Shown here: in pieces, positions 1 through 12,155 of the stretch | How the letters are laid out: each line of letters starts with the position of its first letter | Numbering within the stretch: the stretch's first letter is position 1 | NCBI GenBank assembly: GCA_014058105.1 | Contig: JACGCM010000571.1 | Location: forward strand, 18,463 to 82,462 | Reading direction: 5' to 3' | Length of the DNA: 64,000 nt | Source of the DNA: Kingdonia uniflora | Taxonomy: Eukaryota; Streptophyta; Magnoliopsida; Ranunculales; Circaeasteraceae | Program-made: the position numbers and the translations under genes | The notes under the pieces: generated by a model | Seen by the model: the letters and a program-made list of their open reading frames with translations, nothing else | The model's database searches: none | What the model was told of the DNA's origin: nothing

Positions 1-490
1 GCCCCCGGTCTCGTAATTGCATTTTTACTTCAAAAAATGACTATCTTTAGAACATGGACGTCCTACTTCATCCACACCCCCGATCTCTTAAGTGCATTTT
101 TAGTTCAAAAAATGACTATCCTGTGGACGAGTATGTCCTACTACAAGGATGCCCCCAGTCTTGTAAGTGCATTTTAACTTCAAAAAATTACTATCTTTAA
201 AACGAGGACGTCCTACTTCAAGGACCCCCCCCAGTCTCGTATGTACATTTTTTCTTCTAAAAATGACTATCTTTAGAACGGGGAAGTCCTAGGTACAGGA
301 CGCTCCCGGTCACGCAACTTCAATTTGACTTTCAAAAATGACTATCTTTAGAACGAGGAAGTCCTATTTCAAGTACACCCCCGATCTTGTAAGTGCATTT
401 TTACATCAAAAAATATCTATGATTAGAACAAGGAAGTCCAACTTCAAAGACGCCCCAGGTCTTGCAAGTACATTTTTACTATAAAAAATG

Positions 491-549
491 ACTATCTTGA
501 GAACGAGGACGCCCCCAGTTTCGTAAGTGAATTTTTACTTCAAAAAATG
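491..549 (+). repeat. 59-bp short monomer (16-bp deletion type)
   Basis: This copy lacks exactly the 16 bases between the two AGGAC pentamers of the normal monomer (positions 21-36), leaving GAGGAC joined directly to GCCCCC. The same length and junction recur at 925-983, 35425-35483 and 57546-57604 and at dozens of other places, for example near 4.84, 5.50, 6.29, 9.45, 10.34, 13.44, 17.40, 17.84, 22.85, 23.28, 26.36, 29.17, 32.84, 38.61, 39.05, 42.46, 42.90, 45.11, 46.95, 47.39, 49.52, 49.97, 52.98 and 59.49 kb. Since 59 is not a multiple of 3, each one breaks the chance reading frames. Confidence 0.9.
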
Positions 550-1055
550 ATTATGTTTAAAGGGAGGATGTCCTACTTCAAAGACGCCCCCGTTCTCGTA
601 CGTGCATTTTTACATCAAAAAATGACTATCTTTAGAACGAGGACGTCCTACTTCAAGGATGCCCCCGGTCTCGCAAGTGTATTTTTAATTCAAAAATTGA
701 CTATCTTTTGAAAGAGGACGTCATACTTCAAGAACTCCCCCATTCTTTTGAGTACATTTTTACTTCAAAAAATTACTATCTTTTAAACGAGGATATCATA
801 TTTCAAGGACGCCCCCGGTCATGTAAGTGCATTTTGACTTCAAAAACTGACTATTTTGAAGGCGAGGACATTCAACTTCAAGAAAGCCCCCGGTCTCTTA
901 AGTGCATTTTAACTTCAAAAAATAACTACCATAAGGATTAGGATGTCCCCGGTCATGTAAGTTGATTTTTACTTCAAAAAATGACTATCTTTAGAACGAG
1001 GACGTCCTACCTCAAGGACACCCCCGGTCTCGTATGTACAATTTTACTTCAAAAA

Positions 1056-1430
1056 ATGACTATCTTTAGAACAGGGACATTCAAGTTAAAGGACGCTTCC
1101 GGTCGTGTAAGTACATTTTTACTTCAAAAAATGACTATCCTTAGAACGAGGACGTCCTACTTCAAGGACGCCTTCAGTCTCCCAAGTACATTTTTACTTC
1201 CAAGAGTGACTATCTTTATAACGAGGACGTCCTACTTCAAAGACGCCCCCGTTCTCTTAAGTGCATTTTTACATCAAAAAAAGAGTATCTTTTGAACGAG
1301 GAAGTCTTACTTCAAGGACTCTACCGGCCTCGTAACTGACTTTTACATCCAAAAATGACTATCCTGAGAATGAGGATGTCCTACTTCTAGGACTCCCCCG
1401 ATCTCGTAAGTGCATTTATACTTCATAAAA
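1056..1430 (+). repeat. Five-monomer block, copy 1 of a 3,904-bp-spaced pair
   Basis: This run of about five monomers matches 4960-5334 at a constant offset of 3,904 bp, including rare shared variants such as GACGCCTTCAGTCTCCCAAG, the TTCCAAGA end and the AAAAAAAGAGTATC start. The flanking monomers do not match. It is the clearest evidence of the 4-kb higher-order period in the left domain. Confidence 0.75.
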
Positions 1431-4400
1431 TGGCTATCTTTAGAACGAGGAAGTCCATCATAAAGGATGCCCCCCGTCTAGTAAGGGCATTTTTAATTAA
1501 AAAAATGACTATCTTTAGAACGAGATGTCCTACTTCAAAGACGCCCCCGGTGTCGTAAGTGCATTTTTACATCAAAAAATGACTATCTTTATAACGAGGA
1601 CGTCCTACCTCAAGAACGCCCCCGGTCTTGTAAGTGCATTTTTAATTCAGAAAATTACTATCTTTAGAACAAGGACGTCCTACTTCAAGGACTCCCCCGA
1701 TCTCGTAAGTGCATTTTTACTTCAAAAGATGACTTTCTATTGAACGAGGACATCCTACTTCATGAACCCCCCCGGTCTCGTAAGTACATTTTTACTTCAA
1801 AAAATGACTATCATTTGAGCGAGGACGTCCTACTTAAAGGACGCCCCCGGTCTCGCAAGTGCATTTTTACTTCAACTAATGGCTATTTTTAAGATGAGTA
1901 TTTCCTGCTTCAAGGCCGCCCCTGGTCTCGTAGGTGCATTTTCACAACAAAAAATGAAAATCTATATAACGAGGATGTCCTACGTCATGGACGCCTTGGG
2001 TATCGTAAGTGCATTTTTACTTCGTAATATGACTACCTTCAGAGCAAGGACGTCCTACTTCATGGACGCCCCCGGTATCGTAAGTAAATTTTTACTTCAA
2101 AAAATGACTATATTTAGAACGGGAATGTCCTACTTAAAAGACGCCCCCGGTATCGCAAGTACTTTTTTACTTCAAAAAATTACTACCTTTAGAGCGAGAA
2201 TGTCCTACTTCAAGGATACCCCCGGTCTCGTAAGTGAATTATTACTTCAAAAAATGACTATCTTTAAGACGAGGACATTAAACTTCAAGGATGCCCCCGG
2301 TCTCGTACGTGTATTTTTACTTCAAAAAATAACTATCTTTAGGATGAGGACACCCCAGGTCTCGTAAGTGAATTATTACTTCAAAAAATGACTATCTCTA
2401 AGACGAGAACATTCAACTTCAAGGACGCCCCGTCCCCTAAGTGTATTTTTACTTCCAGAAATAACTATCTTTAGGATGAGGACAGCCCCATGTCTCGTAT
2501 GTACATTTTTACTTCAAAAAGGTACTATCTTTAGAATGGGGACGTCCTACTTATAGGACGCTCCCGGTCACAGAAGTTCATTTTAACTTCCAAAAATAAA
2601 AATCTTTAGAACGAGGACGTCCTACTTCAAGGGCGCCCCCAGTCCCCTAAGTACATTTTTACTTCCAAAAATGAATATCTTTTGAACGAGGATGTCCTAC
2701 TTCAAGGACGCTCCCGGTTTTGTAAGTTCATTTTTACTTCAAAAAATGTGTATCATTTGAACGAGGACGTCGTACTCCAAGGACACCCCCGGTCTCGTAA
2801 GTGCATTTTTACTTCAAAAAATAACTATCTTTAGATCGTGGACCTCGTATTTCCATTACGCCCCTGGTCTTGTTAGTGCACTTTGTCTTCTTAAAATGTC
2901 TATGTTTAGAATGAGGATGGCCTACTTCATGGACGCCCTCACTCTCTTAAGTGCATTGTTACTGAAAAAAATAACTATCTTAATAAAGTGGATATCCCAT
3001 TTCGGCGATGTCCCCGATATAGTAAGTTCATTTTTACATAAAAAAATTACAACCATTAGAACGAGGACGTCTTACTTCAAGGATTCTACCGGTTTCGTAA
3101 GTGCATTTTTACTTCAAAAAATGTCTATGTATAGAACGAGAAAGTCCAACTTCAAAGACGCCCCTTGTCTTGTAAGTGCATATTTACTTCAAAAAATAAA
3201 TATCATTAGAACAAGGAAGTACTACTTCAAGGATGCCCCCGATTTTAGAAGTACATTTTTACTTCAAAAAATGACTATGTTTAGAAAGAGGATGTCCTAC
3301 TTCAAGGACGCCCCCAGTCTCGTAAGTACATTTTTACATCAAAAAATGACTATCTTTTGAACGAGGACGTCTAACATCATGGACTCCCTGGTCTCGTAAG
3401 TGCATTAATACTTCAAAAACTTACTATATTTTGAATGAGGACGTCATACTTCAAGAACTCCACCGGTCTCGTACGTACATTTTCACTTTAGAAAATTACT
3501 ATGTTTTGAACGAGGATGTCCAACTTCAAGTACTCCCCCGGTCTTGTAAGTGCATTTTGACTTCAAAAAGTGACTATTTTGAAGGCGAGGACGTTCAGCT
3601 TCAAGGACGCCCCAGGTCTCGTAAGTACATTTTTATATGAAAAAATGAGTATCTTTTGAACGAGGACGTCGTACTTGAAGGACCCTCCCATCCTCTAAAG
3701 TGAATTTTTACATCAAAAAATGACTATCTATAGAACGAGGATACTAACGCTCTTGACAGTGCATTTTTATTTTAAAAAATAACTATCTTTTGAACAAGGA
3801 AGTCCTACTTCCAGTACGCCCCCGGACTTGTAAGTGCATTTTAATTTCAAAAAATGTCTATATTTAGAACGAGGATGTCCAACTTCATGAACGCCCCAAC
3901 TCTTGTAAGTTCATTTTTCCTTCAAAAAATGAATCTCATAAGAACGAGGATGTCCTACTTCTAGAACGCCCCCGGTGTCGTAAGTGCATTTTTACATCAA
4001 GAAATGACTACCTTTAGAACGAGGATGCCCTACTTAAAGGACGCACCCGATCTCGAAAATGCATTTTTAATTCAAAAAATTACTATCTTTAGAACGTGGA
4101 TGATCCACTTCAAGGATGCCCCCGATATCGTAAGTGCTTTTTTACTTCAAAAAATTACTATCTTTAGGACGAGTATGTCCTACTTCAAGGACGGTCCCGG
4201 TCTCGTAAGTACATTTTTACTTCAAAAAAGGACTATCTTTAGAACGAAGACGTCAACATTCAAGGACGCCCCCAGTCTCGTATGTACATTTTGACTTCAA
4301 AAAATGACTTTCTTTAGAACGAGGACGTCCTACTTCAAGGAGGCCCCTAGTCTCGTAAGTTGATTTTTACTTCAAAAAATGTCTATGTTTTGAACGAGGA

Positions 4401-4959
4401 AGTCTAACTACAAGGACGCCCTATGTTTTGTAAGTGAATTTTTACTTCAAGAAATGACTATGTTTAGAAGTAGGATGTCCTACTTCAAAGACGCCCCCGG
4501 TCCCGCAAGTGTATTATTACATCAAAAAATCACTATCTTTGGAATGAGGACGTCCAACTTCAAGGATGCCCCCGGTCCCGTATGTACATTTTTACGTCAA
4601 AATATGACTATATTTTGAGCGAGGACGTTAAAATTCAAGAACTCCCCCAGTCTCGTAAGTACATTTTAACTACAAAAAATGCTATGTTTTGAATGAGAAT
4701 GTCCTACTTCAAGGACCCCCCCGGCCTTGTAAGTGCATTTTGACTTCCAAAATTGACTATCTCGAATGCGAGGGCGTTCAAATTCTAGAACACCCCCGGT
4801 CTTGTAAGTGCACTTTTACTTCAAAAAATAACTATCCTTAGGCTGAGGACGCCCCCGGTCATGTAAGTTCATTTTTACTTAAAAAAATGACTATCATTTG
4901 AACGAGGACGTCCTACTTTAAGATTCCCCCGGTCTCGCATGTACATTTTTACTTCCGCA

Positions 4960-5334
4960 ATGACTATCTTTAGAACAGGGACATTCAACTTAAAGGACGC
5001 TTCCGGTCATGTAAGTACATTTTTACTTCAAAAAATGACTATCCTTAGAACGAGGACGTCCTACATGAAGGACGCCTTCAGTCTCCCAAGTACATTTTTA
5101 CTTCCAAGAATGACTATCTTTATAACGAGGACGTCCTATTTCAAAGACTCCCCCGTTCTCTTAAGTGCATTTTTACATCAAAAAAAGAGTATCTTTTGAA
5201 TGAGGAAGTCTTACTTCAAGGACTCTCCCGGCCTCGCAACTGACTTTTACATCCAAAAATGACTATCCTGAGAACGAGGATGTCCTACTTCTAGGACTCC
5301 CCCGATTCGTAAGTGCATTTATACTTCATAAAAT
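4960..5334 (+). repeat. Five-monomer block, copy 2 of a 3,904-bp-spaced pair
   Basis: Partner of 1056-1430, with a small number of substitutions and one lost base near 5306. The following monomer (from about 5335) no longer matches its counterpart, so the shared block ends there. Confidence 0.75.
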
Positions 5335-8300
5335 GACTATCTTTATAACGAGGACGTCCTACTTCAAAGATGCCCCCGGTCTCGTAAGTCCATTTTTACA
5401 TTAAAAAATGAGTATCTTTTGATCAAGGACGTCCTACTTCAAGTACTCTCCCGGCCTCGTAAGTAAATTTTACATCCAAAAATTATTATCTTTATAACGA
5501 GGACACTCCCGCTCACGAAAGTGCATTTTTATTTTAAAAAAAACTATCTTTTGAACAAGGACGTCCTACTTCCAGTACGCCCCAGGTCTTCTAAGTGTAT
5601 TTTTACTTCAAAAAATGACCATCATTAGAACGAGGACGTCCTACTTCCAGGACCCCCGCGGTCCCGTAAGTGCATTTTAACTTCAAAAAATGTCCATATT
5701 TAGAACGAGGATGTCCTACTTCATGGACGCCCCCAGTCTCGTAAGTTCATTTTTCCTTCAAAAAATGACTATCTAATGAAGGAGGATGTCCTATTTCATG
5801 GACGCCCCCGGTCTCGTAAGTGCATTTTTACTTTAAAAAATAACTATCTTTAGAACAAGGATGTCCTACTTCCAGTACGCCCCCCGTCTTGTAAGTAAAT
5901 TTTTACTTCAGAAAATGACTATCATTAGAATGAGGATGTCCTACTTCAAGGACGCCCACGGTATCGCCAGTCCATTCTAATTTCAAAAAATGTTTATGTG
6001 TAGAGCGAGGATTCCCAACTTCATGGACGCCCCCAGTCTCGTAAGTTCATTTTACCTTCAAAAAATGACTATCTTAAGAACGAGGAAGTCCTACTTCAAG
6101 GACGCCCCCGGTGTCATAAGTGCATTTTTATATCAAGAAATGTCTATCTTTAGAACGAGGACGTCCAAATTCAATGACGCACCCGGTCTCATAATTACAT
6201 TTTTACTTCAAAAAATGAGTATCTTTTGAACGAGGATACAGTACTTTAAGGATCTCCCGACCTCCTAAGTGAATTTTGACTTCAAAAATAACTATCTTTA
6301 GAACAAGGACACTCCTGGTCTCGTAAGTGCATTTTAACTTTAAAAAATAACTATCTTTAGAACGAGGACGTTCTACTTCCAGTACGCCCCCGCTATTGTA
6401 AGTGTATTTTTACTTCAAAAATTTAATATCTTTATAACGAGGACGTCCTACTTCAAGGACGCCTAAGGTCTCAAAAGTGCATTTTAACTTCAAAAAATGT
6501 CTATGTTTAGAGCGAAGATGTCCTACTTCATGAATGCCCCTAGTCTCGTATGTTCATTTTTACCTCATAAAATGACAACCTTTAGAGCGAGGATGTCCAA
6601 AGTCAAGGATCCCCCCATCTCGAAAGTGCATTTTTACTTCCAAAAACATCGATGTTTAGAACGAGGAAGACCTACATAAAGGATGCCCCCTGTCTCGTAA
6701 GTGCATTTTTACTTTAAAAAATAACTATCTTTAGAACGAGGATGTCCTACTTCAATGACGCCCCCAGTGTCGTAAGTGCATTTTAACATCAAAAATGACA
6801 AAATTTAAAATGAGGACGTCCTACTTCAAGAACGCCCCCGGTCTCGTAAGTGCATTTTTAATTCAAAAAGTGAATTTCTTTAGAATGAGGATGTCCTATT
6901 TCATGAACGCCCACGGTCTCGCAAGTACAATTTTTCATCAAAAAATGACTATTTTTTGAACGAGGACGTCCCACTTAATGGACGCCCCCGGTATCGTAAG
7001 TACATTTTTACTTCAAAAAATAACTATCTTTGGAACGAGGACGTCCAACTTCAAGGACGACTCCAGTCTCGTACGTACATTTTTACTTCAAAAAATTACT
7101 CTATCGAACGGGGAAGTCCTACTTACAGGACGCTCCCGGTCACGTATGTTCATTTTAACTTCAAAAAAATACTATATTTAGAACGAGGATGTCCTACTTC
7201 AAGGATTCCCACGGTCGCGTAAGTGCATTTTTACTTTAAAAAGACTATCATTAGAACGAGGATGTCCCACTTCAAGGATGCCCCAGGTCCTGTAAGTACA
7301 TTTTTACTTTAAAAAATGACTATCTTGAGAACGAGGACGTTATATTTCAAGGACCCCCTCGGTTTCGTAAGTAAATTTTTACTTCTAAAAATGACTACGT
7401 TTAGAAGGTCGATGTCCTACTTCAAGGATGGCCCCGGTCTCGTATGTGCATTTTTACTTCAAGAAATGACTATCATTTGAACGAGGACGCCATACCTCAA
7501 GAACTCCCCCGGTCACGTAAGTACATTTTTACTACAAAAAAATGACTATGTTTTGAACGTGGATGTCCTTCTTCAAGGACGCCCCCGGTCTTGTAAGTGC
7601 ATTTGGACTTCAAAAAGTGACTATCTTGAGGGTGGGGACGTTCAACATCAAGGACACCCTCGGTCTCGTAAGTGTATTTTTACTTTAGAAAGAGGATACT
7701 CCCGGTTTCCAAAGTGCATTTATATTTTATAAAATAACTATCTTTTGAACAAGGAAGTCCTACTTCAAGTACGCCCCGGGTCTTGTAAGTGTATTTTTAC
7801 TTTAAAAAATGACTATCATTAGAACGAAGACGTCCTACTTCAAGGACGCCTACGGTTTCGTAAGTGCATTTTAACTTCAAAAAATATCTAAATTTAGAAC
7901 GAGGATGTCCAACTTCATGAACGCCCCAAGTCTTGTAAGTTCATTTTTCCTTCAAAAAATGACTATCTTAAGAACGTGGATGTCCTACTTCCAGGACCCC
8001 CCCGGTATCGTAAGTGAATTTTTACATCAAAAAATGACTACCTTTAGAGCGAGGATTCTCTACTTCAAGGACGCACCCGATCTCGAAAATGCATTTTTAC
8101 TTCAAAAACTGACAATCTTTAGAGCGTGGATGTCCAACTTAAAAGACGCACCCGATCTCGTAAGTGCATTTTTACTTCAAAAAATTACTATCTTTAGGAC
8201 GAGTATGTCCTACTTCAAGGACTCCCCAGGTCTCGTAAGTGCATTTTTACTTCTAAAAATGACTATCTTATGAACGAGGACGTCCTACTTCAAAGACTCC

Positions 8301-9520
8301 CCCAGTCTCGTATGTACATTTTTACTTCAAAAAAAGACTATATTTAGAACGGGGAAGTCCTGCTTACAGGATTCCCCCGGTCAAGCAAGTTTATTTTGAC
8401 TTCAAAAAATGACTATCCTTAAAACGAGGACGTCCTACTTCAAGGATGCCCACGGTCTCGTAAGTGCATTTTTTCTTCAAAAAATGTCTATGTTTTGAAG
8501 GAGGAAGTCCAAATACAAGGACGCCCCAGGTCTTGTAAGTACATTTTTACTTTAAAAACTGACAATCTTTAGAGCGAGGACGTCCAAATTTAAGGGCGCC
8601 CCCGATTCGTAAGTGAATTTTTACTTCAAAAAATTACTATGTTTAGAAGCCGGATGTCCTACTTCAAAGAATCCCCCTGTCCCGTAAGTGCATTATTACA
8701 TCAAAAAATGACTATCTTTAGAACAAGGACGCCCTACTTCTAGGATGCCCCCGGTCTCGTAAGCGCATTTTTACTTCAAAAAATGACTATATTTTGAACG
8801 AGGACGTCATACTTCAAGAACATCCTCGGTCACGTAAGTACATTTTAACTTCAAAAAATGGCTATGTTTTGAACGAGGATGTCCTACTTCAAGGACGCCC
8901 CCGGTCTGGTAAATGCATTTTGACTTTAAAATGTTTCTATCTTGAAGGCCAGGACGTTAAAATTCAAGGACACCCCCGGTCTCGTAAGTATATTTTTACT
9001 TCAAAAAATAACTATCCTTAGGCTGAGGAGTCCCCCGGCCATGTAAGTTCATTTTTACTTTAAAAAATGACTATCTTTAAAACGAGGACGTCATACTTCA
9101 AGGATGCCCCCGGTCCCGTATGTACATTTTTACTTCCAAAATGACTATCTTTAGAACAGGGACGTTCAACTTAAATTACGCTCCCGGTTACGTAAGTACA
9201 TTATTACTTCAAAAAATAACTATCTTTAGAACAAGGACGTCCTACTTCATGGATGCCCCAAGTCTCCCAAGTACATTTTTTCTTCTAAAAATGAATATCT
9301 TTATAACGAGAACGTCCTACTACAAAGATGCCCCGGTCTCGTAAGTTAGTTTTTACATCAAAAAATGAGTATCTTTCAAACAAGGACGTCGTACTTCAAG
9401 GACACTCACGGCCTCGCAAGTGAATTTTTCATCCAAAAATGATTACCTTTAGAACGAGGACACTCCCGGTCACGAAAGTGCATTTTTATTTTAAAAAATA
9501 ACTATCTTTTGAACAAGTAC

Positions 9521-9552
9521 GTCCTACTTCCAGTACGTCCTACTTCTAGTAC
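9521..9552 (+). repeat. 16-bp internal duplication (91-bp monomer)
   Basis: The 16-bp unit GTCCTACTTCCAGTAC (9521-9536) is followed at once by GTCCTACTTCTAGTAC (9537-9552), making a monomer of about 91 bp. The duplicated segment is the same monomer segment (positions 21-36) that is missing from the 59-bp short monomers, so this looks like the reciprocal product of the same slippage or misaligned exchange. Confidence 0.85.
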
Positions 9553-12141
9553 TCCCCCGGTCTTGTAAGTGTATTTTTAGTTCAAAAAATAACAATCATT
9601 AGAACGAGGATGTCTTACTTCAAGAACCCCCACGGTCTCGAAAGTGCATTTTAACAACAAAAAATGTCTATATTTAGAACGAGGATGTCCTACTTCATGG
9701 ACGCCCCCAGTCTCGTAAGTTCATTTTTCCTTCAAAAAATGACAATCTAAAGAACGAGGATATCCTATTTCATGGACTCCCCCGGTCTCGTTAGTGCATT
9801 TTTACTTTAAAAAATAACTATCTTTTGAACAAGGACGTCTTACTTCCAGTACGCCCCCGGTCTTGTGAGAAAATTTTTACTTTAAAAAATGACTATAATT
9901 AGAATAAGGATGTCGTACTTCAAGGACTTCCACGGTCTCGTAAGTCCATTTTAATTTCAAAAAATGTTTATGTGTAGAACGAGGATTCCCTACTTTATGG
10001 ACGCCCCTAGTCTCGTAAGTTCATTTTTCCTTCAAAAAATTACTATCTTAAGAACGAGGAAGTCCTACTTCAAGGACGACCCCGGCGTCATAAGAGCATT
10101 TTTACATCAAAAAATGTTTATATTTAAAACGAGGACGTCCTACTTAAAGGATGCCCCCAGTCTCCTGAGTGCATTTTAACTTACAAAAATGACTATCTTT
10201 ATAACGAGGATGCCATAATTAAATGACGCCCCCGGTCTCGTAATTAGATTTTAATATCAAAAAATGAGTATCGTTTGAACGAGGATGTCGTACTTCAAGG
10301 ACTCTCCCGGGCTCCTACGTGAATTTTTACTTACAAAAATAACTATCTTTAGAACAAGGACACTCCCGGTCTCGCAAGTGCATTTTAACTTTAAAAAATA
10401 ACTATCTTTAGAACGAGGACGTCCTACTTCCAGTAAGCCCCTTGTCTTGTAAGTGTATTATTACTTCAAAAAATTACCATTTTTAGAACGAGGACGTCCT
10501 ATTTCAAGGACGCCCACGGTCTTAAAAGTACATTTTAACTTCAAAAAATATCTATGTCTAGAACGAGGATGTCCTACTTCATGGACGCCCCCAGTCTCGT
10601 AAGTTCATTTTCCCTTCAAAAAATTACTATCTCACCAACAAGGATGTCCTACATCAAGGACGCCCCTGGTGTCTTAAGTGTATTTTTACATCAAAACATG
10701 ACAATCATTTGAACGAGAACGTCCTACTTCTAGAACGCCCACGGTCATGTAAGTGCATTTTTACTTCAAAAAATGTCTATGTTTAGAACGAGGATGTCCT
10801 ACTTCATGGATGCCCCCATTCTCGTATGTTCATTTTTACTTCATTAAATGACAATCTTTATAGCGAGGATGTCCTACTTGAAGGATTCCCCCGATCTCGA
10901 AAGTGCATTTTTACTACAAAAAACATCGATGTTTAGAACAAGGATGTCCTACTTCAAGGACGCCCCCGGTATCGTAAGTGCATTTTAACATAAAAATTAA
11001 CTACCTTTAGAACGAGGACGTCCAACTTCAAGAACGCCCCCGGTCACGTAAGTTCATTTTTAATTAAAAAAATGACTTTCTTTAGAACGAGGACGTCCTA
11101 CATCAAGGACGCCCCCGATCTCGTAAGTGAATTTTTACTTCCAAAAATGACTTTCTTTTGAACGAGGACATCCTACATCATGAACACCCCCGGTCTCGTA
11201 AGTACAATTTTACATCAAAAAATGACTAAATTTTGAACGAGGACGTCATACTTAATGGACGCCCCCGGTCTCGTAAGCGCATTTTTACTTCAAAAAATAA
11301 CTATCTTTAGAACAAGGACGTCCTACCTCAAGGACGACTCCAGTCTCGTATGTACATTTTTACTTCAAAAAATGACTTTACCGAATGGGGAAGTCCTACT
11401 TACAGGAGGCTCCCAGTCACGCAAGTTCATTTTGACTTAAAAAAAAAACTATCTTTAGAACGAGGACGTCCTACTCCAAGGATGCCCCCGGTCTCATAAG
11501 TGCATTTTTACTTCAAAAAATGTCTTCGTTTAGAATGAGGCAGTCAAACTTCAAGGACGCCACAGGTCTTGTACGTACATTTTTACTTTAAAAAATGACT
11601 ATCTTTAGAGCGAAGACTTCGTACTTCAAGGACCCCCTCGGTTTCGTAAGTAAATTTTTACTTCAAAAAATTACTATGTTTAGAAGGTGGATGTCCAACT
11701 TCAAAGACGCCCTCGGTCTCGTAAGTGTATTTTTACATCAAAAAATAAATATCTTTGGAACGAGGACGTCCTACTTCAAGGACGCCCCCGGTCTCGTATG
11801 TAAATTTTTACTTTAAAAAATGACTATCTTTTGAACGAGGACGTCATACTTCAAGAACTCCCCCGGTCTCGTAACTACATTTTTACTTCAAAAAATGACT
11901 ATGTTTTGAACGAGGATGTCTTACTTCAAGGACTCCCCCGGTCTTGTAAGTACATTTTTACTTCAAAAAGTGACTATCTTGAAGGCGAGGACGTTCAACT
12001 TTAAGGATGCCCCCGGTCCCGTAAGTGTATTTTTACTTCGAAAAATAATAATCCTTAGGATTTGAACTCCCCCGGACATGAAAGTTCATTTTTACTTCAA
12101 AAAATGACTATCTTTAGAACGAGGACGTCCTACTTCAAGGA

Positions 12142-12155
12142 CCCCCCCCCCCCCC
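12142..12155 (+). repeat. C14 homopolymer expansion
   Basis: The normal GCCCCCGG tract of the monomer is replaced by 14 C residues directly before GGTCTCG. The surrounding monomer is otherwise regular. Confidence 0.9.
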
